Assembly: GCA_046153505.1 (NCBI GenBank)
Contig: JBJXDT010000069.1
Location: forward strand, 1 to 53,298
Reading direction: 5' to 3'
DNA from: JBJXDT01 sp046153505
GTDB taxonomy: Bacteria; Pseudomonadota; Gammaproteobacteria; Burkholderiales; Methylophilaceae
Length of the DNA: 53,298 nucleotides
Shown here: positions 1 through 8,692 of the stretch, piece after piece
Layout: each line of letters opens with the position of its first letter
Position numbering within the stretch: the stretch's first letter is position 1
Notes under the pieces: generated by a model
What the model was told of the DNA's origin: nothing
Database searches by the model: none
The model's input: the letters and a program-made list of their open reading frames with translations, nothing else
Program-made: the position numbers and the translations under genes

Positions 1-14
1 AAGCTTGAATTTAT

Positions 15-91
15 TGGGGTGGCTGATGGGGCTCGAACCCACGACAACAGGAATCACAATCCTGGACTCTACCAACTGAGCTACAGCCACC
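15..91 (-). tRNA. tRNA-His (anticodon GTG)
   Basis: Read on the minus strand this folds as a full cloverleaf: acceptor GTGGCTG pairs with CAGCCAC, the T loop reads GGTTCGAGCC, and the anticodon loop carries GTG. The extra 5' G typical of tRNA-His (base 91) faces the C at position 73, and the 3' CCA is encoded at 15-17. It is the last of three tRNA genes transcribed together. Confidence 0.97.
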
Positions 92-103
92 ATTGAAACA
101 GTT

Positions 104-180
104 TGGCCTGCCCGACAGGAATCGAACCTGTAACCCCCAGCTTAGAAGGCTGGTGCTCTATCCGGTTGAGCTACGGGCAG
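104..180 (-). tRNA. tRNA-Arg (anticodon TCT)
   Basis: The minus strand gives a 77-nt cloverleaf with acceptor CTGCCCG/CGGGCAG, T loop GGTTCGATTCC, anticodon loop CTTCTAA (TCT, reading AGA/AGG) and an encoded CCA at 104-106. It is the middle gene of the tRNA cluster. The spacer towards tRNA-Pro holds a 7-bp hairpin (213-219 with 224-230) that may help processing. Confidence 0.97.
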
Positions 181-266
181 ATTAGTTACGCGGTACGACA
201 CTTTTAACACTAACAACAGATGACTGTTGTGGGCAAAGACCACTAATATTTAATACTAAAAATTAC

Positions 267-343
267 TGGTCGGCGTGGAGAGATTCGAACTCCCGACATC
301 CTGCTCCCAAAGCAGGCGCGCTACCAGGCTACGCTACACGCCG
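267..343 (-). tRNA. tRNA-Pro (anticodon TGG)
   Basis: The minus strand gives a 77-nt cloverleaf with acceptor CGGCGTG/CACGCCG, T loop AGTTCGAATCT, anticodon loop TTTGGGA (TGG) and an encoded CCA at 267-269. It is the first gene of the tRNA-Pro/Arg/His cluster and lies just below a strong promoter. Confidence 0.97.
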
Positions 344-353
344 AAGAGGCAGA

Positions 354-382
354 AATATAGCGCAAACTGGCCTTTTGGTCAA
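354..382 (-). promoter_or_regulatory. sigma70 promoter of the tRNA cluster
   Basis: On the minus strand TTGACC (377-382) and TATATT (354-359) are separated by exactly 17 nt, 11 bases before tRNA-Pro. Both hexamers match the consensus at five of six positions. No other promoter-like sequence is evident between the three tRNAs, so they are probably one transcript. Confidence 0.75.
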
Positions 383-390
383 TTCTAATA

Positions 391-399
391 TGTTAAAAT
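391..399 (+). promoter_or_regulatory. possible extended -10 promoter of folD
   Basis: TGTTAAAAT is a TGn-extended -10 element about 27 nt before the folD start. No convincing -35 lies at the right distance, so this is tentative. It would sit back to back with the tRNA promoter. Confidence 0.3.
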
Positions 400-425
400 A
401 CTGTTTTATTTGTAAAATTTAGAGC

Positions 426-1286
426 ATGACAGCACAAATTATCGATGGTAAAGCCATCGCAGAAAATTTATTGGGTGAAATTAAGGCAAAAATTGACATC
501 CGCAACGCCTCAGGTAAACGCGCGCCTTGTCTTGCGGTAATTTTAGTTGGTGCAGATCCCGCCTCTTCCATTTACGTCCGCAACAAACGTTTAGCCTCTG
601 AAAAAGTAGGCATTCACTCTATCGCGCACGATTTACCTGCAACTACAACTGAAACTGAGTTACTTAACCTGATTGATAACCTAAATAACGACCTAAATGT
701 GGACGGTATTTTGGTGCAATCACCTTTGCCACCGCAAATTAAGGGTGAGCACGTGATTGAGCGTATTAGCGTGAATAAAGACGTGGATGGCTTTCACCCC
801 TATAACATTGGACGCCTAGCTTTACGCCAGCCTACACTGCGCTCATGCACGCCATTTGGCGTTATCAAAATGCTGCAAATCAGCAATATTAATCTTATGG
901 GCTTAGATGCGGTCATTGTTGGCGTTTCTAACCACGTTGGCCGGCCAATGGCACTTGAGTTACTTCTAGCAGGTTGCACTATCACTAGCTGCCATCGTCA
1001 CACTAAAGATTTAGCAGAAAAGGTAAAAAATGCTGATTTAGTGGTTGCGGCGGCTGGCAAAGCTGGCCTTATTCAAGGCGATTGGATTAAACAGGGCGCA
1101 ATTGTAATAGACATTGGAATAAATCGTCTACCAAATGGAAAAATATGTGGTGATGTAGATTTTGATACAGCAAAAACCCGCGCGAGCTACATTACGCCTG
1201 TGCCTGGTGGTGTAGGGCCAATCACAGTAGCAACACTGATGGAAAACACTTTGCTTGCTTTAGAACTTAGCGAAAGCAAGGTATAA
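426..1286 (+). CDS. folD: bifunctional methylenetetrahydrofolate dehydrogenase / methenyltetrahydrofolate cyclohydrolase
   Basis: FolD interconverts 5,10-methylene-, 5,10-methenyl- and 10-formyl-tetrahydrofolate in the cytoplasm, making NADPH and formyl donors for purine and formyl-Met-tRNA synthesis. In a methylotroph it would also link one-carbon oxidation to biosynthesis. The 286 residues match the usual family length. Visible signatures are the catalytic YVRNK near residue 50, LVQSPLP and the VDGFHPYNIGRL stretch in the substrate site, a Rossmann nucleotide site GVSNHVGRP near 165, and the C-terminal PVPGGVGPITVATLMENT. The nucleotide motif has Val where many FolDs have Arg (GRS). AGAG precedes the ATG at a suitable distance. 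The gene is monocistronic and is followed by dksA with its own promoter. Confidence 0.97.
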   Translation: MTAQIIDGKAIAENLLGEIKAKIDIRNASGKRAPCLAVILVGADPASSIYVRNKRLASEKVGIHSIAHDLPATTTETELLNLIDNLNNDLNVDGILVQSPLPPQIKGEHVIERISVNKDVDGFHPYNIGRLALRQPTLRSCTPFGVIKMLQISNINLMGLDAVIVGVSNHVGRPMALELLLAGCTITSCHRHTKDLAEKVKNADLVVAAAGKAGLIQGDWIKQGAIVIDIGINRLPNGKICGDVDFDTAKTRASYITPVPGGVGPITVATLMENTLLALELSESKV

Positions 1287-1316
1287 ATACAAATTCCCAG
1301 ATACAAAAATTTTGTT

Positions 1317-1345
1317 TTGCATAACGCTATTAATAAGTGTAAACT
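1317..1345 (+). promoter_or_regulatory. candidate dksA promoter with GC-rich discriminator
   Basis: TTGCAT (1317-1322), a 17-nt spacer and TAAACT (1340-1345) are followed directly by CGCGCG. Each hexamer matches the consensus at four of six bases. The G+C discriminator is the type found at ppGpp/DksA-sensitive promoters; autoregulation of dksA is known in E. coli but is only inferred here. The leader would be about 70 nt. Confidence 0.5.
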
Positions 1346-1420
1346 CGCGCGAATTAAAAATTTATAACTCATTAATTACCTTTTTTGGCGCAACTTTTAC
1401 AGCGCTTTTTTGGACAGAAC

Positions 1421-1843
1421 ATGGCAGATACACCTAAGAAGACATTTACCCCTTACCAGCCAAAGGCTGATGAGGAATATATGAACAAGAATCAACTGAA
1501 TCACTTTCGTCAAATCCTGAACGAATGGAAATCTGAACTAAGCCACGATATTGAGCGCACTGTGCATACCATGCAAGACGAAGTGACCATGTTCGCAGAC
1601 CCAAACGACCGTGCCAGCCAAGAATCTGACATGGCTCTAGAGTTACGCAACCGCGACCGTGAGCGCAAATTAGTAAAAAAAATTGACGAAACGCTACGTA
1701 ACATCGATGCAGATGAGTATGGCTATTGCGAAGGATGTGGTGTTGAAATCGGTTTAAAACGCTTAGAAGCTCGCCCAACTGCAACACTATGTATCGATTG
1801 CAAAACATTGGATGAAATGCGAGAAAAACAAGTCGCTCACTAG
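1421..1843 (+). CDS. dksA: RNA polymerase-binding transcription factor DksA
   Basis: DksA enters the secondary channel of RNA polymerase and, with ppGpp, lowers rRNA and r-protein transcription and raises amino-acid biosynthesis promoters. From the ATG at 1421 it has 140 residues. An N-terminal helical region and a coiled coil carry the tip motif as DPNDRAS (the family's D-x-x-D-x-A). The C-terminal zinc finger reads CEGC followed 17 residues later by CIDC. A TTG at 1385 stays in frame but would add 12 unlikely residues, whereas GGACAG lies just before 1421. The gene ends at a strong hairpin terminator that faces pnp. The matching ppGpp enzyme, spoT, lies further along this window. Confidence 0.96.
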   Translation: MADTPKKTFTPYQPKADEEYMNKNQLNHFRQILNEWKSELSHDIERTVHTMQDEVTMFADPNDRASQESDMALELRNRDRERKLVKKIDETLRNIDADEYGYCEGCGVEIGLKRLEARPTATLCIDCKTLDEMREKQVAH

Positions 1844-1945
1844 AAACAAGCTGTATCGAATTAAAAGAGTGGCCACATGATCGTTCTTTTGTTTTAAACC
1901 ATCTACCCTGAGAGCCAATATCCATGCACTTCTCAGAGCAGATAT

Positions 1946-1975
1946 AAAAAGCCCGCTTACGCGGGCTTTTTATTT
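1946..1975. terminator. bidirectional Rho-independent terminator between dksA and pnp
   Basis: GCCCGC (1951-1956) and GCGGGC (1961-1966) form a stem with loop TTAC. An A tract on the left and a T tract on the right let it work for dksA on the plus strand and for pnp on the minus strand. Confidence 0.9.
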
Positions 1976-1984
1976 GCCACTTAA

Positions 1985-4102
1985 TTATTGCTGTGGCGCG
2001 TCTTCTTTCACTGGTGGGTCGATTAACGCTTTCATGCTTAAACGCACTTTGCCTTTGTCGTCAATTTCTACCACTTTCACTTTAACAATGTCACCCTCTT
2101 TCACAAAATCACTTACCGCGTTTACACGTTGGTGAGCGATTTGTGAAATGTGCACCAAGCCATCTTTGCCTGGCAATAGTGAAACTACTGCACCGAAATC
2201 AAGCAATTTCACCACTGGGCCTTCGTAAATTTGACCCACTTCTACTTCGGCAGTAATTTGTGCAATGCGTGCTTTTGCAGCCTCGCCTTGCTCTGCACTT
2301 GTGCAAGCAATTTTAATGGTGCCATCTTCTTCAATATCAATGCTGGTACCAGTTTCTTTGGTTAAGGCTTGAATCACTGCGCCGCCTTTGCCAATCACAT
2401 CGCGGATTTTGTCTGGGTTGATTTTCATGACAATTATACGTGGAGCAAATTGTGACATTTCTGTATTCACGTTGCTCATGGCTTTTTGCATAATGCCCAA
2501 AATGTGCGTGCGGCCTTCTTTAGCCTGCGCTAAAGCCACTTGCATGATTTGTGAGGTAATGCCGGTAATTTTGATGTCCATTTGCAAAGCGGTAATGCCG
2601 TTTTCGGTACCCGCTACTTTAAAGTCCATGTCACCTAGGTGATCTTCATCACCTAAAATGTCAGTCAACACAGCCACACGGTTACCTTCTTTAATGAGTC
2701 CCATAGCAATACCTGCAACGTGCGCTTTCATTGGCACACCAGCATCTAAAAGCGCTAAACAGCCACCACAAACAGAGGCCATTGAGCTAGAACCGTTAGA
2801 TTCAGTAATTTCTGAAACTACACGCATGGTGTAATCGAAATCTTCTTTGGCTGGTAATGCGGCGATAAGGGCACGTTTCGCTAAACGACCGTGACCAATT
2901 TCGCGGCGTTTTGGCGTACCCACACGACCTGTTTCACCTGTGGCATACGGTGGCATGTTGTAATGCAACATAAAGCGGTCAGTATATTCGCCTTGAAGCG
3001 CATCAATAATTTGCTCATCACGGCCAGTTCCAAGCGTAGCAACCACCAAAGCTTGCGTTTCACCACGGGTAAACAAAGCTGAACCGTGTGTGCGAGGCAA
3101 TACGCCTGTACGAATACTGATTGGGCGCACTGTGCGTGTATCGCGACCATCAATACGTGGTTCACCATTTAAAATTTGGCTACGCACTGTTTTAGCTTCT
3201 AATTTAAAGAACTCATCTTTAATTTTATTCGCTTCAGTTGTAGAGGTATTTTCGTTAATCAATTCTGCTAAAACACGACTTTTGATTTCGTCTAACTTAG
3301 AAGAACGTTCACCTTTTGCCTTAATTTGGAATGCGGCATTTACATCTTTTTCTGCCAATTTCGCCACTTTTTCAATTAAGGCTGTATCTGGCTCTGGGGC
3401 AACCCAATCCCAAGCGTCTTTACCTGCTTCAGTAGCCATTTCGTTAATCAATTTAATTACGGCTTGCATTTGCTCATGGCCATAAACCACAGCACCAAGC
3501 ATCACTTCTTCGCTCAGTTCTTTAGCTTCAGACTCCACCATCATTACAGCAGTTTCTGTTGCGGCAACGACTAAATCTAATTCTGTTGTTTCTAATTCAG
3601 TTTTGCTTGGGTTTAAAACATATTCGCCATTGATATAACCAACGCGTGCTGCACCTAGTGGGCCAAAGAATGGAATGCCTGAAAGTGACATGGCAGCTGA
3701 TGCACCAATAATTGCTGGAATATCTGCATCGATTTCTGGATCCGAAGACAAGACCGTTGCAACCACTTGCACTTCGTTATAAAACGCCTCTGGGAAAAGA
3801 GGGCGCAATGGGCGATCGATTAAACGACTTGTTAAAGTTTCTTTCTCTGAAGGACGACCTTCACGTTTGAAAAAACCACCTGGGATTTTACCAGCAGCAT
3901 AGGTCTTTTCCATGTAGTCCACTGTGAGTGGGAAAAAATCTTGACCTTCTTTTACTTCGCTTTTGCTTGTTACTGCAACCAATACAACGGTATCACCGTA
4001 GCTCACCAACACAGCCGAATCGGCTTGGCGAGAAATTTCACCTGTTTCAAGGGTTAGCGTATGCGCCCCATATTGAATACTCTTTTTTGTAATATTAAAC
4101 AT
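1985..4102 (-). CDS. pnp: polyribonucleotide nucleotidyltransferase (PNPase)
   Basis: PNPase degrades RNA 3' to 5' by phosphorolysis and is a core subunit of the RNA degradosome. The 705-residue protein has the full architecture: two RNase PH-like domains (about 10-230 and 310-540, with FFKREGRPSEKE and the GDMDFKVAGT region), a helical linker, a KH domain with GXXG loop (IRDVIGKGG near 570) and a C-terminal S1 domain (about 620-695, GLVHISQIA). AAGGA lies 9 nt before the ATG. It is downstream of rpsO across a hairpin terminator, the same order as in E. coli, so part of its expression is probably read-through from the rpsO promoter. Confidence 0.98.
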   Translation of the reverse strand: MFNITKKSIQYGAHTLTLETGEISRQADSAVLVSYGDTVVLVAVTSKSEVKEGQDFFPLTVDYMEKTYAAGKIPGGFFKREGRPSEKETLTSRLIDRPLRPLFPEAFYNEVQVVATVLSSDPEIDADIPAIIGASAAMSLSGIPFFGPLGAARVGYINGEYVLNPSKTELETTELDLVVAATETAVMMVESEAKELSEEVMLGAVVYGHEQMQAVIKLINEMATEAGKDAWDWVAPEPDTALIEKVAKLAEKDVNAAFQIKAKGERSSKLDEIKSRVLAELINENTSTTEANKIKDEFFKLEAKTVRSQILNGEPRIDGRDTRTVRPISIRTGVLPRTHGSALFTRGETQALVVATLGTGRDEQIIDALQGEYTDRFMLHYNMPPYATGETGRVGTPKRREIGHGRLAKRALIAALPAKEDFDYTMRVVSEITESNGSSSMASVCGGCLALLDAGVPMKAHVAGIAMGLIKEGNRVAVLTDILGDEDHLGDMDFKVAGTENGITALQMDIKITGITSQIMQVALAQAKEGRTHILGIMQKAMSNVNTEMSQFAPRIIVMKINPDKIRDVIGKGGAVIQALTKETGTSIDIEEDGTIKIACTSAEQGEAAKARIAQITAEVEVGQIYEGPVVKLLDFGAVVSLLPGKDGLVHISQIAHQRVNAVSDFVKEGDIVKVKVVEIDDKGKVRLSMKALIDPPVKEDAPQQ

Positions 4103-4173
4103 TAATTTTTCCTTTTCTCTACAAATTACTATTCACTACCCAATAGCAATTCCATTTCATACAACTCAATAAT

Positions 4174-4211
4174 AAAAAAGCCGATGCATAAACGATGCTA
4201 TCGGCTTTTTG
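4174..4211 (-). terminator. rpsO terminator / rpsO-pnp attenuating hairpin
   Basis: GCCGAT-GCAT (4180-4189) pairs with ATGC-T-ATCGGC (4195-4205) with one bulged T, flanked by A and T tracts. On the minus strand it lies 40 nt after rpsO and 80 nt before pnp. It corresponds in position to the E. coli t1 terminator that lets only part of the transcripts into pnp. Confidence 0.85.
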
Positions 4212-4244
4212 CTACATCTATAAAGGCGAATGCATTTATAGAAA

Positions 4245-4514
4245 TTATTTACGTAAGCTCAAACGCTCAATTAGTGTTTGGTAACGGCTTGCGTCTTTAC
4301 GTTTTAAATAATCCAACAAACGACGACGTTGACTCACCAGCGCTAATAAGCCACGGCGTGAGTGATTGTCTTTTTTATTAGATTTAAAATGCTCTGTGAG
4401 GTAAGTAATACGGCTAGTTAATAGCGCTACTTGTACTTCTGGACTACCAGTGTCGCCTTTTGCTTGCTGAAAATCAGCGACGATTTTTGCACGATCTGCT
4501 GCAGTTGTTGCCAT
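4245..4514 (-). CDS. rpsO: 30S ribosomal protein S15
   Basis: S15 binds the central domain of 16S rRNA early in 30S assembly and takes part in an intersubunit bridge. The 89 residues are the standard length, with the family signatures GDTGSPEVQVALLT near residue 20, FKSNKKDNHSRRGLL in the middle and RRLLDYLKRKD towards the end. AAGGA precedes the ATG. It has its own promoter and an approximately 95-nt leader containing a small hairpin (CTACA/TGTAG at 4593-4607). In E. coli S15 represses its own translation through its leader; whether this leader does so cannot be told from sequence alone. Confidence 0.98.
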   Translation of the reverse strand: MATTAADRAKIVADFQQAKGDTGSPEVQVALLTSRITYLTEHFKSNKKDNHSRRGLLALVSQRRRLLDYLKRKDASRYQTLIERLSLRK

Positions 4515-4614
4515 GTTTATTCCTTTATCTTGAAGTCTTGTTCGTCAATGTAAACGTAGGCTTTATAACTACCCACAATCACATTCCATAATCTACAAAA
4601 GATGTAGAGCGCGC

Positions 4615-4643
4615 ATCATAACGGTATTTTAGGTTTTTAACAA
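4615..4643 (-). promoter_or_regulatory. rpsO promoter with GC-rich discriminator
   Basis: On the minus strand TTGTTA (4638-4643), a 17-nt spacer and TATGAT (4615-4620) are followed at once by GCGCGC. The same bases, ATGCGCGCT, follow the -10 of the rimP promoter. Confidence 0.7.
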
Positions 4644-4696
4644 GTAAAATGTTGCTTAAGTATTGGTTTTTTCAGCGCTTTTTAGCTATTCACAGC

Positions 4697-5608
4697 TTAC
4701 AGTCTAGGGGTATTTTTAATCAAACGCTTTGGCGCAATCTTGCCATCATCTTGCAAAAATCCTAATCCTAAAAATTGATTACTTTCATCGTAAAGCCTCA
4801 AATCGCTCTGTGGCACCTTGCCCGCTTGCCAGATCGCTTGACCTTGTAGTAAGAAATGCGCGGCATCATTATTTAAAATCACTTTGGGTAGCGATTCTAT
4901 TGCAGAATCTACAGGCAAAAGCTTTGCATCTCGCGCTTCAGTTGTCATCGCATCTAGTTGCTCAATTGTTACCGCATGCGCAAGTAGATACCCTGCTGTT
5001 TCGGTACGCCGCAAGCCAATTAAATGAGCTCCACAGCCAAGCTCTTTGCCAATATCTTCTGCCAAAGTACGAATATAAGTGCCTTTACTGCATGCCACCG
5101 TAATCTCTACCACTTGGGTTGAAAACGCATTAATTTCGATTTTTTTAATAAAAACAGAACGTGCCTGACGGGCAATATCCACGCCATCTCTGGCGTATTC
5201 GTACAAAGCTTTTCCTTCATGTTTTAATGCAGAATACATGGGCGGGATTTGACTAATTTCACCTAAAAACTGCTTACATACCGCCGCTAATTGCACTGAT
5301 GTAACATTTACAGGCGAAGTAACTAACACCTCTCCCTCTGCATCGCCTGTGGTGGTGGTGGTGCCAAGTTTTATTGTCGCAACATAAGTTTTATCTGCGT
5401 CTGTAACGAATTGCGCAAACTTAGTCGCTTCGCCAAGACATATTGGCAGAAGTCCCGTCGCAAGCGGATCCAAGGTGCCCGTATGGCCTGCTTTTTCTGC
5501 CTGATAGAGCCATTTTACTTTTTGTAATGCTTGATTAGACGAGAAGCCGTGTGGCTTATCAAGCAGCAGTACGCCATTTATAGGGCGTTTAATGCGTTTG
5601 AATTGCAA
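4697..5608 (-). CDS. truB: tRNA pseudouridine(55) synthase
   Basis: TruB isomerises U55 in the T loop of almost all tRNAs and also acts as a tRNA folding chaperone. The 303-residue protein shows the start motif INGVLLLDKPHGFSSN, the catalytic-Asp motif HTGTLDPLATGLLP near residue 43, the KTYVATIKLG strand and YIRTLAEDIGKELG. The C-terminal segment resembles the PUA-like extension of TruB. The reading frame has no ATG before the first conserved block; the best start is TTG at 5608, with no clear Shine-Dalgarno, 5 nt after the rbfA stop. Translation is therefore probably coupled to rbfA. It belongs to the rimP-nusA-infB-rbfA-truB operon. Confidence 0.96.
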   Translation of the reverse strand: MQFKRIKRPINGVLLLDKPHGFSSNQALQKVKWLYQAEKAGHTGTLDPLATGLLPICLGEATKFAQFVTDADKTYVATIKLGTTTTTGDAEGEVLVTSPVNVTSVQLAAVCKQFLGEISQIPPMYSALKHEGKALYEYARDGVDIARQARSVFIKKIEINAFSTQVVEITVACSKGTYIRTLAEDIGKELGCGAHLIGLRRTETAGYLLAHAVTIEQLDAMTTEARDAKLLPVDSAIESLPKVILNNDAAHFLLQGQAIWQAGKVPQSDLRLYDESNQFLGLGFLQDDGKIAPKRLIKNTPRL

Positions 5609-5613
5609 ATTTT

Positions 5614-5964
5614 TTAATCACTATCTGTAGCACGCGCTTCGTCTATCAATTTACCCATTTTCATGCCATAGTCGATTGAAGAATCATAGACAAAATGCAA
5701 TTGTGGCACTTTACGTAGCAACATACGTTTAGCTATTTGTGAGCGTAAAAAACCTACTGACTTTTCTAAGCCAGCTTGTATTTCTGGCATACCTTTTTGT
5801 GCGCTATAAAAAATCTTCGCATGTTCCATATCACCAGTCACTTCGACTTCAGTAATCGTCACCATGCCAATCCGCGGGTCTTTGACTTCAAATTGAAGCA
5901 AATCCGCCAACTCGCGGCGCATTTGCTCTGCCACTCTATTTGATCTAGAAAACTCTTTAGCCAT
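5614..5964 (-). CDS. rbfA: 30S ribosome-binding factor RbfA
   Basis: RbfA binds immature 30S subunits, helps 16S rRNA 5'-end maturation and is needed for cold adaptation. The 116-residue single KH-type domain carries SNRVAEQMRRELADLLQ at the start, DPRIGMVTITEVEVTGD near residue 45 and a C-terminal VPQLHFVYDSSIDYG. The usual family length is 115-135 residues. It lies 14 nt after infB and 5 nt before truB, in the conserved proteobacterial operon. Confidence 0.96.
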   Translation of the reverse strand: MAKEFSRSNRVAEQMRRELADLLQFEVKDPRIGMVTITEVEVTGDMEHAKIFYSAQKGMPEIQAGLEKSVGFLRSQIAKRMLLRKVPQLHFVYDSSIDYGMKMGKLIDEARATDSD

Positions 5965-5978
5965 TACTGCTTAGTATC

Positions 5979-8621
5979 CTAGAGGGTACGTGCAATTTCC
6001 ACAACTTCGTAAACTTCAAGCAAGTCACCAACTTCAATATCATTAAAGTTTTTAAGTGATAAACCGCATTCAAAGTTATTTTTCACTTCTTTCACGTCGT
6101 CTTTAAAGCGCTTCAATGAATCAAGCTCGCCTGTGTGAATAATGACATTGTCGCGCAATACGCGCACTTTTGAGTCGCGTTTAATTAAACCATCGCGCAC
6201 GTAGCAACCAGCAACTGCGCCCACTTTGGAGATACGGAATACTTCCCGAATCTCAACTGAGCCAATCATGCTCTCACGCTGCTCTGGCGCTAACATGCCG
6301 CCCAACGCCGCTTTTACTTCATCCACCGCTTCGTAAATAATGTTGTAGTAACGGACATCAACGCCGTTAGCTTCTATCAACTTACGGGCTCCAGAATCCG
6401 CACGCACGTTAAAACCAATTAACACTGCTTTAGAAGCAATTGCCAAGTTAACATCGGACTCAGAAACTGCACCAACGCCGGTGTGAATAATGTTCACTTT
6501 CACTTCACTTGTAGAAAGTTTTTGTAGGCTGGTAGAAAGTGCTTCATATGAGCCTTGTACATCAGATTTAATAATCAAGCCAAGCGTTTTCACTTCGCCA
6601 TCTATCATTTGGCCGAGCATATTTTCCATTTTGGCTGCTTGCTGTTTAGCCAATTTAACATCACGGAATTTGCCTTGACGGAAGTTTGCAATTTCGCGTG
6701 CTTTGCGCTCATCGTTTAGCACAATCACTTCTTCACCTGCGCTTGGCACATCCGACAAACCTAAAATTTCGACAGGAATAGATGGGCCAGCTTCTTGAAT
6801 TTCTGCACCGCTTTCATCCAACATGGCGCGCACACGGCCAAATGTGCTGCCCGCAAGCAGCATATCGCCACGGCGTAAAGTACCTGATTGAATTAAAACT
6901 GTGGCCACGGAGCCGCGACCTTTATCCAAGCGACCTTCAATCACTAAACCCTTTGCAGGTGTATTTTTGGGTGCTTGAAGCTCTAAAATTTCCGCTTGCA
7001 ACAATACGGCTTCCAGCAACTCATCAATACCTTTGCCAGTTTTGGCAGAGACTTCGCGGAACATTGTGTCACCACCAAAATCTTCAGGCACCACTTCTTG
7101 CGCAACCAATTCTAATTTTACGCGCTCAGGCGCAGCATCGGGTTTATCAATTTTATTGATTGCAACCACCAAAGGCACGTTACCGGCTTTAGCATGATGA
7201 ATCGCTTCAATCGTTTGCGGCATTACGCCGTCATCGGCAGAAACCACCAATATCACCACATCGGTCGCTTTTGCGCCGCGAGCACGCATTGCAGTAAAGG
7301 CCTCATGACCTGGCGTATCTAAAAAAGTCACCATGCCACGCGGTGTTTCGACGTGATATGCGCCTATGTGTTGTGTAATGCCCCCAGCTTCACCAGAAAC
7401 CACACGGCTCTTGCGAATGTAATCTAGCAGCGAAGTTTTACCATGATCGACGTGTCCCATTACCGTCACGACAGGCGGGCGTGGCTCTAAAACCGCTTCA
7501 GCATGATCTTCCTCTTCCAAAAAGGTTTCAGGGTCATTTGCTGCCGCAGCAATCGGTGTGTGACCCATCTCTTCCACAATAATAATCGCTGTTTCTTGGT
7601 CAAGCACTTGGTTAATAGTCACCATCATGCCCATGCCCATGAGAGCTTTAATCACTTCAGAAGCCTTAACCGACATTTTGTGTGCCAAATCTGCTACAGA
7701 AATAGTTTCTGGCACGATCACTTCATGCACAATAGCTTCTGTTGGCGCATTAAATGCGTGCTCCGCATCATCATCACGATGTTTGTTTTTGCCTTTTGGC
7801 GCGCGCCAGCCAGTATTAATGGCAACAGCGCCACGTGTTTTTAAACCACGTTTTTTGCTTTCATTTTCGTTCCAGTCTTTATTGCTACCGCCGCCTTTGC
7901 CTTTTTTAGCTTCTTTGCTTTCTGGTTTTGCGCCTTCTTTAGCCGCTGGCTTGTGTAGTGTGCCTTCTTTTAATTTTTCCGCTTTTGCTTTCGCGGCTTC
8001 AGCTTCAGCTAATCTTTTCGCTTCTTCGTCAAGACGACGCTGCGCTAATTCTTGTTTTTTACGCAAATCTTCTGCTTGTAGCGACAATAGTGTGGCATGG
8101 CGTTTAGCCTCTTGCTCACGAATGGCAATTTGCTCTGGTGTCAGCACTTGCTTTTTCAACGTGCCAGTTTTTGGTGCTTCGCTGATTATTGGCTTTATTT
8201 CAGGCGCAACTGTCAATTCTGCAATCGGCGCAACTTCTTCAACAGCAACAGCAACTGCAATTTCCTCAACAACCGGCACAACCACTTCCTCTACTGGCGC
8301 TGAGGCTTCATTTTGATCATCTTCGCGACGTTCTAGCACACGTTTTTTACGCACTTCCACTTGAATCGTGCGAGCTCGGCCCGTGCTATCAGTTTTTTTA
8401 ATTTCTGTGCTTTGTTTGCGCACCAAGGTAATTTTGCTTTTTGGCGCACTGGCCGCGCCATGTTCTTTGCGCAAAAAATCCAGCAAAGCGGTTTTATCTG
8501 CTTCGTCCAATTTATCTTCCGAAGCAGCCTTATTTACGCCTGCGCTTTTTAGCTGTTCCAACAGCAAAGCCGTTGGCAGGCCTAGCTCTGCGGCGAATTG
8601 TGCTACGGTTGATTGTGCCAT
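5979..8621 (-). CDS. infB: translation initiation factor IF-2
   Basis: IF-2 is the GTPase that brings formyl-Met-tRNA to the 30S subunit and promotes subunit joining. The protein has 880 residues: an N-terminal IF2_N domain (about 1-50), a long charged Lys/Glu/Ala-rich linker (about 60-300), a second IF2_N domain, then the G domain from about 385 with GHVDHGKTS (G1), DTPGHEAF (G3) and NKID (G4). Domains II, III and C2 follow, ending in GLSLKNFNDIEVGDLLEVY. An ATG start is clear. The gene follows nusA after 71 nt and precedes rbfA. Low-complexity linker codons create long antisense reading frames that are not genes. Confidence 0.98.
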   Translation of the reverse strand: MAQSTVAQFAAELGLPTALLLEQLKSAGVNKAASEDKLDEADKTALLDFLRKEHGAASAPKSKITLVRKQSTEIKKTDSTGRARTIQVEVRKKRVLERREDDQNEASAPVEEVVVPVVEEIAVAVAVEEVAPIAELTVAPEIKPIISEAPKTGTLKKQVLTPEQIAIREQEAKRHATLLSLQAEDLRKKQELAQRRLDEEAKRLAEAEAAKAKAEKLKEGTLHKPAAKEGAKPESKEAKKGKGGGSNKDWNENESKKRGLKTRGAVAINTGWRAPKGKNKHRDDDAEHAFNAPTEAIVHEVIVPETISVADLAHKMSVKASEVIKALMGMGMMVTINQVLDQETAIIIVEEMGHTPIAAAANDPETFLEEEDHAEAVLEPRPPVVTVMGHVDHGKTSLLDYIRKSRVVSGEAGGITQHIGAYHVETPRGMVTFLDTPGHEAFTAMRARGAKATDVVILVVSADDGVMPQTIEAIHHAKAGNVPLVVAINKIDKPDAAPERVKLELVAQEVVPEDFGGDTMFREVSAKTGKGIDELLEAVLLQAEILELQAPKNTPAKGLVIEGRLDKGRGSVATVLIQSGTLRRGDMLLAGSTFGRVRAMLDESGAEIQEAGPSIPVEILGLSDVPSAGEEVIVLNDERKAREIANFRQGKFRDVKLAKQQAAKMENMLGQMIDGEVKTLGLIIKSDVQGSYEALSTSLQKLSTSEVKVNIIHTGVGAVSESDVNLAIASKAVLIGFNVRADSGARKLIEANGVDVRYYNIIYEAVDEVKAALGGMLAPEQRESMIGSVEIREVFRISKVGAVAGCYVRDGLIKRDSKVRVLRDNVIIHTGELDSLKRFKDDVKEVKNNFECGLSLKNFNDIEVGDLLEVYEVVEIARTL

Positions 8622-8692
8622 CTATACTGCTCCAGTTTTACTGCTATCTATTAAAAACTAACTTAAATGCTTCTCTTAAAAACAAACAAATA

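Noticed and set aside
1385..1420. An upstream TTG start for dksA
   Set aside because: The extra residues are not part of DksA, and the ATG at 1421 has a ribosome site.
1446..1925. A 159-codon minus-strand reading frame opposite dksA
   Set aside because: It covers dksA, which is certain from its zinc finger and coiled coil, and its product has no recognisable feature.
7627..8316. A 229-codon plus-strand reading frame opposite infB
   Set aside because: It lies wholly inside the infB linker, whose Lys/Glu/Ala codons keep the opposite strand open; the translation is Ala/Ser-rich low complexity with no ribosome site or family resemblance.
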